From an uncultured Holophagaceae bacterium (GTDB lineage: Bacteria > Acidobacteriota > Holophagae > Holophagales > Holophagaceae), in NCBI GenBank assembly GCA_903857495.1, contig CAIOFF010000016.1, positions 20,110 through 84,109 of the forward strand: a stretch of DNA of 64,000 bases. Reading direction: 5' to 3'. Under the pieces are notes generated by a model that was given only the letters and a program-made list of their open reading frames with translations, was not told where the DNA came from and did no database searches. Each line of letters starts with the position of its first letter. The first letter of the stretch is position 1. Positions 1 to 11,503 of this stretch are shown one piece after another. The position numbers and the translations under genes are program-made.

Positions 1-1169
1 ATCACCAGGGCGGCGCTGGCGCGGAGGTCCGTGGCCATGACCGTGCAGCCCGTCAGGTCCGCGGGGCCCGCCACGATGGCCGTGTGGCCGTCGGTGCGCA
101 GGTTGGCCCCCAGGCGCTCCAGCTCCATGGCGTGCTGGAAGCGGTTCTCGAAGATGCCTTCATTGATGACGCTGATGCCGTGGGCCTGGGTCATGACGGC
201 CATGACCTGCGCCTGCAGATCCGTGGGGAAGCCCGGGTAGGGCAGGGTGGTGATGTCCTTGGAGCGCAGCTTCTGGCCGGCTTCCCGCTGGATGCGGAGC
301 TGGCGCCCGTCCTGGCCCTCGCGCTCGGTGATGACGCAGCCGGAGCGCTCCAGCAGGTCCAGCAGGGAGCGCAGGTGCTCGGGCTCGCAGCGGTCCAGCA
401 CCACGTCCCCGCTGGCCACCGCCACGGCGCAGAGGTAGGTGCCAGCCTCGATGCGGTCGGGGATGACCACGTGCTCGCAGCCATGGAGGCTCTCGACGCC
501 GGTGATGATGAGAGTGCCCGTGCCGAGGCCCTCGATCTGGGCGCCCATCTCCACCAGCAGCTGGGCCAGGTCGCCGATCTCCGGCTCCTGGGCGGCGTTC
601 CGGAGGATGGTCACCCCTTCCGCCAGGGTCGCGGCCATGAGGATGTTCTCCGTGGCGCCGACGCTCACCTTCTCGAACATGTGGTCGATGGCCTTCAGCC
701 GGCCCTTCACCGAGGCGTGGATGTAGCCGTGGCTGATCTCGATGACCGCACCCATGCGCTCCAGGGCTTCCAGGTGCAGGTTCACGGGCCGCGCGCCGAT
801 GGCGCAGCCACCGGGCAGGCTCACCGTGGCCTTGCCGAAGCGGGCCAGGAGGGGGCCCAGCACCAGGATGGAGGCCCGCATGGTCTTGACCAGGTCGTAG
901 GGGGCCTTGGGATCCTCGCTGCCCGCGCAGGCCAGGGTGCCCTTCAGCTCGAAGCCCTCGCCCTCGGGTTCCAGGGTGGCCTCGGTGCCCAGGGCCTGCA
1001 GCACCTTGACCATGGTGCGGATGTCCGCCACCGCGGGCAGGTTCGAGAGGACCACCGGCTCCGACGTCAGCAGAGCCGCCGCCAGGCAGGGCAGGGCCGC
1101 GTTCTTGGCACCGGACACCCGGATGCGCCCCAACAGGGGGTGGCCGCCTTGAATCACCAGTCTGTCCAT
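1..1169 (-). CDS. murA: UDP-N-acetylglucosamine 1-carboxyvinyltransferase, 3' end missing
   Basis: First committed step of peptidoglycan synthesis: transfers enolpyruvate from PEP to UDP-GlcNAc in the cytoplasm. Reverse-strand translation starts MDRLVIQGGHPLLGRIRVSG, carries the substrate-binding motif SGAKNAALP near residue 20 and the catalytic cysteine loop PGGCAIGARPV near residue 117. The Cys predicts fosfomycin sensitivity, as in the enterobacterial enzyme. About 389 codons are present of a usual 415-430, so the C-terminus lies beyond the left edge of the window. It is divergent from the debranching enzyme at 1282. The family call is very secure; whether another murA paralog exists cannot be seen. 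Confidence 0.96.
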   Translation of the reverse strand, partial: MDRLVIQGGHPLLGRIRVSGAKNAALPCLAAALLTSEPVVLSNLPAVADIRTMVKVLQALGTEATLEPEGEGFELKGTLACAGSEDPKAPYDLVKTMRASILVLGPLLARFGKATVSLPGGCAIGARPVNLHLEALERMGAVIEISHGYIHASVKGRLKAIDHMFEKVSVGATENILMAATLAEGVTILRNAAQEPEIGDLAQLLVEMGAQIEGLGTGTLIITGVESLHGCEHVVIPDRIEAGTYLCAVAVASGDVVLDRCEPEHLRSLLDLLERSGCVITEREGQDGRQLRIQREAGQKLRSKDITTLPYPGFPTDLQAQVMAVMTQAHGISVINEGIFENRFQHAMELERLGANLRTDGHTAIVAGPADLTGCTVMATDLRASAALV

Positions 1170-1281
1170 CGAATCTCCCGCCACTCAGCGTAGCCCATCC
1201 CGTGGGGCCGAGGACGCAGCTGCCAGGCCCCGGGACGCATTTCTTGTCCCGGAAAGGCGCCATTGGCCTGAAAATCCCCCC

Positions 1282-4200
1282 ATGTCTCATCCCGCGATGC
1301 GTCCCCCCTGTGGCACCCGGCTGCTCCGTTTCGTGGGAGACCGGGCGGTCTTCAGCCTCGACCATCCCCAACCCGGAGCCCCCGGCTGGCGCGCCTACCT
1401 GCGCACCAACCTCACCCGCGGGGCGCGGATGCGGGAGGAGACCCTGGGCCTGCTCGGAGAGAAGCTGCGGGATCCCGCGGGCTCTTCCTGGCGGGACATC
1501 CCCCTCGAGGCCACCCCCGAGGGCTGGACGCTGGACCTGGCCCTCACGGAGTCCGGCCCCTTCCGCGCCAAGGCCTACTGCGTGGATCCCGAAGGCTTCC
1601 AGCACTGGCCCGAGGGCGAGAACGTGGGGATCACGGTCCACCCGGACCGGCTGCGCACGGCCAACACCATCTACTGCGCCTTTCCCCGGATGTTCGGCGG
1701 CGCGGCGGGCCTCCAGCGGCCGGACCTGGCCAAGACCATCCGCGAGCTGGACCAGGCGGACTACACGGTGATTCCGCCCTCGGGCCGGCTGCGGGACCTC
1801 ACGGCCGAGGTGCCCCACATCTTCGACCGCCTGGGCTGCCGCATCCTCCACCTGCTGCCCGTGGGGCCCGTGCCCACCACCCACGCCCGCATGGGGCGCT
1901 TCGGCAGCCCCTACGCCCAACTGGACCTCACGGCCATCGATCCCGCCCTGGTGGACTTCGACCAGCGGACCACGGGCGAGGAGCAGTTCCGGGAGCTGAC
2001 CTCCGCCGTCCACCAGCGGGGTGGTCAGGTCTTCCTGGACATCCTCGTGAACCACACGGGCTGGGGTTCGCGTCTGCTGGAGCACCGTCCCGAGTGGTTC
2101 CGCCGGAACCCGGACGGGACCTTCCACAGCCCCGGCGCCTGGGGCAACACCTGGGCGGACCTGGTGGAGCTGGACCAGGGCAGTCCCGCCCTCTGGGACA
2201 CCGTGGCCCGGGCCCTGCTGGTCTGGTGCGGCCGCGGCGTGGACGGCTTCCGCTGCGACGCGGGCTACATGGTGCCGCTGCCCGCCTGGCAGTACATCAC
2301 CACCAAGGTCCACCAGGCCTATCCCGAGGCGGTGTTCCTGCTGGAGGGACTGGGCGGCGCCTGGGAGGCCACCGAGACCCTGCTGACCCGGGGCGGCATG
2401 CACTGGGCCTACTCCGAGCTCTTCCAGAACTACCGGCCCACGGAGGTGGCCACCTACCTTGACCACTGCTTCCGTCAAGGGGAGTGCTCGGGGCTGCTGG
2501 TGCACTACAGCGAGACCCACGACAACCTGCGACTCGCGGCCCAGGGGCCCGGCTGGTCCCGCCTACGGAACCGGCTCTGCGCCCTGGCCAGCCAGAGTGG
2601 CGCCTTCGGCTACACGTCCGGGGTGGAGTGGCTGGCCACCGAGAAGGTCGATGTCCACGAGGCCCGGGAGCTGGCCTGGGGCGCCGAACCCAACCTGGTC
2701 GGGGACCTGGCGGCCCTCAGCAGGCTGCTCGCGGACCACCCCTGCTTCTACGATGGCGCCGAGGTCCGCCGCCTCAGCGTTGTGGACGCGCCCGGCCTGG
2801 TCCTGCTGCGGACCTCCGCCGAGGGCCTCGACCGGACCCTGGTCCTGGTCAACCTGGATCCCGAAGCGCCCCAGCCCTGCCGCATCGAGGCCCCGGTCTG
2901 GGCCGACTTCGGCGAGGTCTGCGTGGACCTCCTGGGCCAGGCCAGGCCCGAGCAGCAGGTGCTGCCGGACGGGGCGCGCCGCCTCCTCCTGCCCCCCGGT
3001 GGCAGCTACTGCCTTGCGGCCCAGCTGGCCCCCCGGGGTCTGGCGGGCGAGGCCTACCGGGAGGCCCGGGCCCAGGCGGCCTGGGCTCTCCAGGCCATGG
3101 CCGCGGTCCTGCCGGCGGAAGCCCTCGGACCCGCGGACTGGCGGGAGCTGGCCGGGCGCGTGGCCCGGGACCCCGCCGCCTTCCTGGCCGCGCTGCCCCA
3201 CCTGGACGCCGGCCTGCTCCGGCAGGACTTGCTGGCCGCCCTGGACCAGGCCCAGCAGGCCGGGACCTTCCCCCGGGTCACCCTCTGGCAGGCGGAGGAC
3301 CTGCGCCGGGTGAGTCTGGTGGCCCCGGACCACTGGCTGCTGCTCTGGGAGACCGCGCCCTTCGAGGCCACGCTGGTCCTGGCGGGCCACCCCAACCTGC
3401 ACCTGCGCAGCATTCCTGTGGTGGGTGGCCACATCGCCGCCGTGCCGCCCCAGCCCGTCCGGGCCGGGGACGCGACGCTGCAGCTGCACCGCCACCGGGC
3501 GGGGGAGGGCCTGCTCCGGGCGGAGCTCCGGTTCCTGCCGGTGATGCCGGAGCCCATGCGGGTCGGTCGCGGCGGGCTGGCCCTCCTCACCAACGGGCGA
3601 GGCGGCATGGCCCGGCTCCATGCGGATCTCGGCGCCATCGCCTCCAAGTATGACTGCCTCCTGGCCGCGAACCTGCACCCCTCGGCCCCCTCGGACCGGC
3701 ACGTGCTGGTCAAGCGGCTGCGGGCGTGGGTCAATGCCGACGGCTTCATCAGCCCGCTGGACGGCCTGAACCTCACGCACTTCGAGGCGGGTCCGCCGGT
3801 CCGGTGGACCTTCCTGGCCGGTGCCGGGGACGGGTGCCGGGTGGAGCTCCGCCTCGAGGCGGAGATGCTCCCGGACCTGAACACGGTGGTGCTCCGCTGG
3901 TCCCGGCCCGCCCAGGATCACAGCGCCAGCGTCCTGCCGGTGGAGCGCCAGGTGCGGCTCACGGTGCGGCTGGACCTGGAGGATCGCTCCTTCCATGGCG
4001 AGACCCGCCTCGATCCCGCGCTGGAGGCCCACTTTGCGGCGTCTACGAAGAGCCTGCAAAACGAAGTTGGCTTCGCCTTCACGCCAGCTCCGGGCCGCCA
4101 GCTCCAGGTAACCGCGGAAGCAGGGGTCTACCGGTCCCAGCCCGAGGCCTGTCGTGGCATCCACCACCCCGTGGAGGGTTCCCGGGGGCTCCTGAATGTT

Positions 4201-5526
4201 GGGGACGCCTGGAGCCCAGGCTGGTTTGATGTGTCCCTGCCGCCGGGCACCGAGGTGTCCATGCGGATCGATGCCGAAGCTGCCCCGGCCGAGGAGACCG
4301 CGCCAGCCGCGGCCTCCCAGGCCCGGGACATCCCCGAGCGGCTCCACCAGGCGCTCGGCGCTTTTCTGGCCCACCGGGAGGCGGGTCTCACGGTCATCGC
4401 GGGCTATCCCTGGTTCCTGGACTGGGGCCGGGACACCCTCATCGCCAGCCGGGGCCTGCTGGCCGCGGGCTGGGCCGAGGAGGCGGGGCTGATCCTCAGG
4501 ACCTTCGCGGCCCTGGAGGAGGGCGGCACCCTGCCCAACATGCTGGGCGCCGACAACACGGCGGATCGGGACACGTCCGATGCGCCCCTCTGGCTGGCCG
4601 TGGCCTGCGAGGAGGCCGCCGAGCAGTTGGGTCTGGCGTTCTACCAGGCGGATGCCGGCGGCCGCACCGTGCTCGAAGTGCTGACCTCCCTGGGCGAGCA
4701 CCTGCGGCGGGGGGCGCTGAACGGCGTGGGCATGGATCCCGCATCGGGCCTGCTGTGGAGCCCCGCGCACTTCACCTGGATGGACACCCGCTACCCGATG
4801 GGTACGCCCCGGGAGGGCTACCCGGTGGAGATCCAGGCCCTCTGGGTCCGGCTGCTGCGCCTGCTGGAGCGGCTCCGCGCGCCCAGTGACGGGGAGCCCT
4901 GGGGCGACACGGCCGTCCGGGCCGAGGCGTCCCTCGATGCCTTCTGGCTGGCGGACCGAGGCTGGTTCGCCGATGTCCTGGCGGCAGGGAAGGGGGTGCC
5001 CGCGGCCCAGGCCGTGCCTGCGGATCACCTGCGGCCCAACCAGCTCTTCCTGATCTCCCTCGGTCTGGTGGTGGGCGAACGCGCCCGCCGGGCCGTGGCC
5101 GCCTGCGCCCGCCACCTGCTGGTACCTGGGGGGTTGCGCAGCCTGGCACCCCTGCCCGTGACGTTGCCGCTACCCATCCCGGCCCCCTGGGGCACCACCC
5201 TCAACGACCCGCTGCAGCCCTATTGGGGCCACTACGAGGGCGACGAGGACACCCGGCGCAAGCCTGCCTACCACAACGGCACGGCGTGGGTCTGGCAGCT
5301 GCCCATGCTCTGCGAGGCCCTGGACCTGGCCTGGGACGGGGACGCCGCCGCCCGCGCCACGGCCCGGGCCTGGCTGGCCTCGGTTGGTCCCTTGCTGGAT
5401 GTGGGGTGCCTGGGGCAGTTACCCGAGCTCCTGGATGGCGACGCGCCCCACGCTCAGCGTGGCTGTGATGCCCAGGCCTGGAGCGTCAGCGAGGCCCTGC
5501 GGGTCTGGAAGGTCCTGCATCCCTGA
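1282..5526 (+). CDS. Glycogen debranching enzyme (GH13-like domain plus amylo-alpha-1,6-glucosidase)
   Basis: Probably removes alpha-1,6 branches from glycogen. The 1414-residue protein has three visible parts. The N-terminal alpha-amylase-type barrel has region I DILVNH near 252, the nucleophile in GFRCDAG near 323, the acid in LEGLGG near 354 and THDN near 412, all intact. A middle GDE_N-like stretch (TNGRGGMARLH, near 775) follows. The C-terminal amylo-1,6-glucosidase part has GYPWFLDWGRDT near 1040, NMLGADNTADRDTSDAPLW, and YHNGTAWVWQLP near the end. The two catalytic halves recall the bifunctional eukaryotic AGL-type enzyme; bifunctionality here is inference. It is first of a plus-strand run with glgB (42-bp gap) and glgP. 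No clear Shine-Dalgarno precedes the ATG; a second ATG lies five codons in. Confidence 0.9.
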   Translation: MSHPAMRPPCGTRLLRFVGDRAVFSLDHPQPGAPGWRAYLRTNLTRGARMREETLGLLGEKLRDPAGSSWRDIPLEATPEGWTLDLALTESGPFRAKAYCVDPEGFQHWPEGENVGITVHPDRLRTANTIYCAFPRMFGGAAGLQRPDLAKTIRELDQADYTVIPPSGRLRDLTAEVPHIFDRLGCRILHLLPVGPVPTTHARMGRFGSPYAQLDLTAIDPALVDFDQRTTGEEQFRELTSAVHQRGGQVFLDILVNHTGWGSRLLEHRPEWFRRNPDGTFHSPGAWGNTWADLVELDQGSPALWDTVARALLVWCGRGVDGFRCDAGYMVPLPAWQYITTKVHQAYPEAVFLLEGLGGAWEATETLLTRGGMHWAYSELFQNYRPTEVATYLDHCFRQGECSGLLVHYSETHDNLRLAAQGPGWSRLRNRLCALASQSGAFGYTSGVEWLATEKVDVHEARELAWGAEPNLVGDLAALSRLLADHPCFYDGAEVRRLSVVDAPGLVLLRTSAEGLDRTLVLVNLDPEAPQPCRIEAPVWADFGEVCVDLLGQARPEQQVLPDGARRLLLPPGGSYCLAAQLAPRGLAGEAYREARAQAAWALQAMAAVLPAEALGPADWRELAGRVARDPAAFLAALPHLDAGLLRQDLLAALDQAQQAGTFPRVTLWQAEDLRRVSLVAPDHWLLLWETAPFEATLVLAGHPNLHLRSIPVVGGHIAAVPPQPVRAGDATLQLHRHRAGEGLLRAELRFLPVMPEPMRVGRGGLALLTNGRGGMARLHADLGAIASKYDCLLAANLHPSAPSDRHVLVKRLRAWVNADGFISPLDGLNLTHFEAGPPVRWTFLAGAGDGCRVELRLEAEMLPDLNTVVLRWSRPAQDHSASVLPVERQVRLTVRLDLEDRSFHGETRLDPALEAHFAASTKSLQNEVGFAFTPAPGRQLQVTAEAGVYRSQPEACRGIHHPVEGSRGLLNVGDAWSPGWFDVSLPPGTEVSMRIDAEAAPAEETAPAAASQARDIPERLHQALGAFLAHREAGLTVIAGYPWFLDWGRDTLIASRGLLAAGWAEEAGLILRTFAALEEGGTLPNMLGADNTADRDTSDAPLWLAVACEEAAEQLGLAFYQADAGGRTVLEVLTSLGEHLRRGALNGVGMDPASGLLWSPAHFTWMDTRYPMGTPREGYPVEIQALWVRLLRLLERLRAPSDGEPWGDTAVRAEASLDAFWLADRGWFADVLAAGKGVPAAQAVPADHLRPNQLFLISLGLVVGERARRAVAACARHLLVPGGLRSLAPLPVTLPLPIPAPWGTTLNDPLQPYWGHYEGDEDTRRKPAYHNGTAWVWQLPMLCEALDLAWDGDAAARATARAWLASVGPLLDVGCLGQLPELLDGDAPHAQRGCDAQAWSVSEALRVWKVLHP

Positions 5527-5568
5527 ATCAAGGGTCCTGGTTCATCGGTTTAGACCCTAGAATGGCCC

Positions 5569-7497
<1,929 letters not shown>

Positions 7498-7505
7498 GAC
7501 GTTTC

Positions 7506-9632
7506 ATGGACAAACTTCTCCCCAAGCTGCAGCAGCTCACCCAGAACCTCTGGTGGACGTGGAAACCCGAGGTCCGCACGATCTTCCGGGATCTCGACAT
7601 CGACCTCTACCACCGGGCCCACCAGAACCCCATGTCCGTCCTGAAGCAGATCTCGCCCGAGCAGCTGGAGCAGCGGGCGGCGGACGTGGACGTGCCGGCC
7701 CGGGTCGATCGCGCTCTGCGGCAGCTGCAGGAGTACCTCACGCCCGTCACCACCTGGGGGCTCACCCACGCCGGCGCCATGCGCTCCCGGCCCATCGCCT
7801 ACTTCTGCATGGAGTTCGGCATCCACGAGTCCCTGCCCATCTACTCGGGCGGTCTCGGCATCCTGGCGGGCGACCACCTGAAGTCCGCCTCGGACCTCGG
7901 CATCCCCCTGGTGGGCGTGGGCCTGCTCTACCACGAGGGCTACACCAGCCAGGTGCTGGACGCCAACCTCTGGCAGCAGGATGTGGTGGAGCCCTACGAC
8001 ATCGCCGACCTGCCGCTGGTCCACACCGTGGACCGCCACGGCGAGCCCATCTACGTCTCCGTGGAGCTGCCGGGGCGCCTGGTGCACGCGGCGGTGCTGG
8101 AAGTCCAGGTCGGCCGCATCCGGCTGATCCTCCTGGACACCCGCGTCAAGAAGAACGATCCCAAGGACGTGGCCCTGGCGGCCCGGCTCTACGGCGGCGA
8201 CCAGCGCATGCGCATCGAGCAGGAGCTGCTGCTCGGCGTCGGCGGCGCCCGGGCCCTGCGGGCCCTCGGCATCAACGCCAGCGTGTTCCACCTGAACGAG
8301 GGCCACTCCGCCTTCGCGCTGCTGGAGCGGGCGCGGTACCGAATCCAGCACGATGGCATGGATCCCCACAAGGCCCTGCAGGAGGTGGCTTCGGCCTCGG
8401 TATTCACCACCCACACTCCCGTGGATGCCGGCCATGACCGCTTCCCCGCGGAGCTGGCGGCGGAGCACCTGCATGCCCTGGCCGAGGGTCTGAAGCTGTC
8501 CCTGGACGAGGTCATGGGCCTGGGCCGGGTGAATCCCCATGACCACGGCTCCCCCTTCCTGCCCACGGTGCTGGCCCTCAAGCTGACCCGCCGCGCCAAC
8601 GGGGTCTCCGCGCTGCACGGCGTGGTGTCCCGAAAGATGTGGAACCACCTCTACCCCGGCCTGCGGGAAGAGGCCGTGCCCATCGGCCACGTCACCAATG
8701 GCGTCCACCTGCCTTCCTGGCTCGCCACCGAGATGCACCATCTCTACGAGGCCCACCTGGGCGTGGCCTACCAAAGCTCCCTGACGCGGCCAGACACCTG
8801 GACGAAGATCACGTCGGTCTCCAACGCGGAGATCTGGGAGACCAAGCAGGTGCTCAAGGCCCGGACCATCCGCTTCATCCGCGGCCGCTCCGCCAAGATG
8901 CGCGAGCGCCTCGGCCTGCCGGCCATCGAGCCGCCGCCCCTGGATCCGGATGCGCTGACCATCGGCTTCGCCCGCCGTTTCGTGCCCTACAAGCGGCCCG
9001 ACCTGCTCTTCACGGACCTGGAGCGCCTGGACCGGCTGGTGAACAACCCCGAGCGGCCCGTGAACCTCATCTTCTCGGGCCGGGCCCATCCTGCGGACCA
9101 GACGGGCAAGGGCCTCATCCAGAGGGTGTCCCAGCTCCTCGAGGACCCGCGCTTCCGCCACCGGATCCTCTTCATCGAGAACTACAACATCCGGGTGGGG
9201 CGCATGCTCTACCAGGGCATCGACGGCTGGCTGAACAACCCCCAGCGCCCCCTGGAAGCCTGTGGCACCAGCGGCATGAAGGTGGTGCTCAACGGCGGCC
9301 TGCACATCTCCGTGCGGGACGGCTGGTGGGCCGAGTCCTACGACGGTGAGAACGGCTTCGCCATCGGCAGTGGCGAGATCCACGCAGACCAGGCCGTTCA
9401 GGACCAGCGCGACGCCGATGACCTCTTCCGCCTGCTGGAAGAGGAAGTGGTGCCGCTCTACTACGAAAACCGCAATGCCGCAGGCGTGCCCAACGGCTGG
9501 GTGGAACGCATGAAGCACTCCATCCGCACCCTGGCCTGGCGCTTCAATGCCGACCGCATGGTGCAGGACTACACCGAGCACCTCTACCTGCCCGCCGCCA
9601 TCGGCAGCAGCTGCCAGATGCCACCTCCTTGA
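7506..9632 (+). CDS. glgP: Alpha-glucan (glycogen) phosphorylase, short type
   Basis: Releases glucose 1-phosphate from non-reducing ends of glycogen using phosphate and PLP (GT35). The 708-residue protein is the short bacterial/archaeal type with an N-terminal DUF3417-like segment (MDKLLPKLQQLTQNLWWTWK) rather than the 800-850-residue E. coli/muscle type. Key motifs are YFCMEFGIHESLPIYSGGLG near 100, HLNEGHSAF, RRFVPYKRPDL near 490, and the PLP-lysine segment GTSGMKVVLNGG near 590. It ends the plus-strand glycogen run. Confidence 0.95.
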   Translation: MDKLLPKLQQLTQNLWWTWKPEVRTIFRDLDIDLYHRAHQNPMSVLKQISPEQLEQRAADVDVPARVDRALRQLQEYLTPVTTWGLTHAGAMRSRPIAYFCMEFGIHESLPIYSGGLGILAGDHLKSASDLGIPLVGVGLLYHEGYTSQVLDANLWQQDVVEPYDIADLPLVHTVDRHGEPIYVSVELPGRLVHAAVLEVQVGRIRLILLDTRVKKNDPKDVALAARLYGGDQRMRIEQELLLGVGGARALRALGINASVFHLNEGHSAFALLERARYRIQHDGMDPHKALQEVASASVFTTHTPVDAGHDRFPAELAAEHLHALAEGLKLSLDEVMGLGRVNPHDHGSPFLPTVLALKLTRRANGVSALHGVVSRKMWNHLYPGLREEAVPIGHVTNGVHLPSWLATEMHHLYEAHLGVAYQSSLTRPDTWTKITSVSNAEIWETKQVLKARTIRFIRGRSAKMRERLGLPAIEPPPLDPDALTIGFARRFVPYKRPDLLFTDLERLDRLVNNPERPVNLIFSGRAHPADQTGKGLIQRVSQLLEDPRFRHRILFIENYNIRVGRMLYQGIDGWLNNPQRPLEACGTSGMKVVLNGGLHISVRDGWWAESYDGENGFAIGSGEIHADQAVQDQRDADDLFRLLEEEVVPLYYENRNAAGVPNGWVERMKHSIRTLAWRFNADRMVQDYTEHLYLPAAIGSSCQMPPP

Positions 9633-9720
9633 GGCGGTAGACCGCTCCCCCCAAATCTAAGAATTAGCTTCTAAAGAACCTAGCCTCCCTGCCGATAGGG
9701 TGGCTAAGGGGATGTCCGGG

Positions 9721-10350
9721 ATGACCCTAGCAGTGGTCCATCAATCGGAAGCTGATCGGCTGAACACGGAGCGCCGGGCCTTCCTGGCATTGCTCCGCAT
9801 GTCGAACACCCTGTCCAGTCCCCGGGAGATCGCGCAGCAGCTGATCGTCGTCGTCCGTGAGATCTCCGCCTGCGAGGCCATCGGCATCCGCCTGAAGGTC
9901 GGCCCTGAGTATCCCTATGTCGTGACCCAGGGTTTCACCGAGAGCTTCGTGAAGCTGGAGAACAGCCTCTGCATGGAAGACGGCGAGGGGCGGCTGCTGC
10001 GCGATGCCCAGCGCCACCCCCTGCTGGCTTGCATGTGCGGGGCGGTGCTCTCCGAGCGCGTCGACCCGGCCCAGGCCTTCATCACCGAGAGGGGTTCCTT
10101 CTGGACCAATGCCACCTCGGACCTGCTGGCCTCGGCCCCGGCGCTGCCGCTCACCTGCGCCATCCGGAATCGCTGCCACACGGCAGGGTTCGAGACCGTG
10201 GGCCTGTTCCCCATCCGCCGGGACGGGGTCACCTACGGCATGATCCAGTGCAATGATGCGCGCCGCGACCGCTTCACCCCGGAGAGTCTGGCCATGCTGG
10301 AGGCGCTCGCCGACGGCGCCGCCCACCTGCTGCAGGTCACTATGGCTTAG
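9721..10350 (+). CDS. Stand-alone GAF-domain protein with conserved cysteines
   Basis: About 209 residues, almost entirely one GAF sensor fold preceded by a short helix (LNTERRAFLALLRMSNTLSS). It has the pattern LACMCGAV - GSFWTNATSDLL - IRNRCHTAGFETVGLFPIRR that I recognise from GAF domains attached to histidine kinases, but no kinase, HTH or GGDEF partner is present. The two Cys-containing motifs (CMCG and NRCH) could bind a metal or act as redox sensors; that is inference. The ATG at 9721 has AAGGGG nine bases upstream; in-frame GTG 9700 and ATG 9712 are alternatives. It follows glgP by about 90 bp and converges on pgi. Confidence 0.75.
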   Translation: MTLAVVHQSEADRLNTERRAFLALLRMSNTLSSPREIAQQLIVVVREISACEAIGIRLKVGPEYPYVVTQGFTESFVKLENSLCMEDGEGRLLRDAQRHPLLACMCGAVLSERVDPAQAFITERGSFWTNATSDLLASAPALPLTCAIRNRCHTAGFETVGLFPIRRDGVTYGMIQCNDARRDRFTPESLAMLEALADGAAHLLQVTMA

Positions 10351-10364
10351 CTGTCGGCTCTCGG

Positions 10365-11501
10365 TCAGGCGAGGCCGAGGCGCTTGAAAGTGCGCTTCTT
10401 TCCGTCCTCGACCTCGGGCTGGTCGAAGGGGTCCAGGTCCAGGGCGAAGCCGAGGATGCCGATGATGGCCTGCCAGGCCATCATGAAGGCGCCCACTTCC
10501 CGCTCGCTGAGGCTGGGCAGGGACCAGCGCAGCAGCGGCACGCCCGCGGCCTCCAGGGCGCCGGCGGTGCCTTCGGCCTGGGCGCGGAGGATCTCGCCGC
10601 CCTGGAGCGCGGCCAGGCCCGGATAGGGCGAACCCGGCGGGGGATCCAGCTTCTCGGGGGCAGCGGCACCCTCGACGGTCATGAGGATCACACCCAGGTT
10701 CCGCGGCCCGGCCATCCAGCGCTGGAGCTGGCTGTGCTGGTCCACGGGGCCCACGGCGCGGATGGGGGTGAAGCCCTTGCGGGTGCCGTCCTTGGCGACC
10801 TTGCCCAGGGACTCGGCCACCAGCTGCACCCACCAGGCGGACAGGTTGTCCAGGCGCATGGCGTAGGGCATCAGCACCCACTCGGTGACGCCCTGCTGGT
10901 GGGCGTCCAGCAGCAGGTCCACGGTGGCGGCGATGCGGTCGTGCCAGGGGCCGGCGCCGGCCTCCACCTGGGCCATGACCTCGCGGCCGCCCTGGAGGAA
11001 GCCTGCCGCATCGCGGCCCAGCCAGGCCAGGGGTAGGGTGCCGATGGGCGTGAAGGCGGAGAACCGTCCGCCGACTTCCACGGGGATGGGCAGGATGCGG
11101 CAGCCGTTGGCGCGGCCCCAGGTGGCCAGGGGGTTGGCGTCGTCCTGGGTGATCAGGACGGGCGGGGCCAGCTCCGCGTAGCCCGGCAGGGCGCGGAGCC
11201 GCGCGACCCAGGTCCAGAGCTCCAGGGTCTTGCCGCTCTTGGAGGCCAGCACCAGCTGGTCGCCTGCCTGCAGCCGGAACTCCGGCGCGGGCTCGGGGGA
11301 GGCCAGGGGCACCCAGTTGCTGAAGGAACGGTCGTTGCCGAAGGCGCGGATGAGCGTCTCCGAGGGCAGCATGGAGCCCCCGATGCCGCACCAGAGCAGG
11401 CGCTTCGCGGGATCCAGGGCGGGCAGGGCGGGCTCGGCCACCTTGCGCCAGCCTCCCATGGGATGGCTCACCACAGCCTGCCAGAGCGGTCGGATGTCCA
11501 T
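10365..11501 (-). CDS. pgi: Glucose-6-phosphate isomerase
   Basis: Interconverts glucose 6-phosphate and fructose 6-phosphate, linking glycogen turnover to glycolysis. Recognisable SIS-fold motifs are GIGGSMLPSET (residues about 39-49), the phosphate-binding SKSGKTLE, GGRFSAFTPIG, AESLGK with the candidate catalytic Glu, and DQHSQLQ with the ring-opening His. At 378 residues it is clearly shorter than the 445-550 usual for PGI, so it is a compact variant. It is last in the glgC-glgA-pgi run, starting 3 bp after the glgA stop, and its end converges on the GAF gene. Confidence 0.9.
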   Translation of the reverse strand: MDIRPLWQAVVSHPMGGWRKVAEPALPALDPAKRLLWCGIGGSMLPSETLIRAFGNDRSFSNWVPLASPEPAPEFRLQAGDQLVLASKSGKTLELWTWVARLRALPGYAELAPPVLITQDDANPLATWGRANGCRILPIPVEVGGRFSAFTPIGTLPLAWLGRDAAGFLQGGREVMAQVEAGAGPWHDRIAATVDLLLDAHQQGVTEWVLMPYAMRLDNLSAWWVQLVAESLGKVAKDGTRKGFTPIRAVGPVDQHSQLQRWMAGPRNLGVILMTVEGAAAPEKLDPPPGSPYPGLAALQGGEILRAQAEGTAGALEAAGVPLLRWSLPSLSEREVGAFMMAWQAIIGILGFALDLDPFDQPEVEDGKKRTFKRLGLA

Positions 11502-11503
11502 GC

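Noticed and set aside
10351..10368. A third full copy of the GGCTGTC palindromic repeat after the GAF gene
   Set aside because: Only one short arm-like piece is present and it overlaps the pgi stop; at most a remnant.
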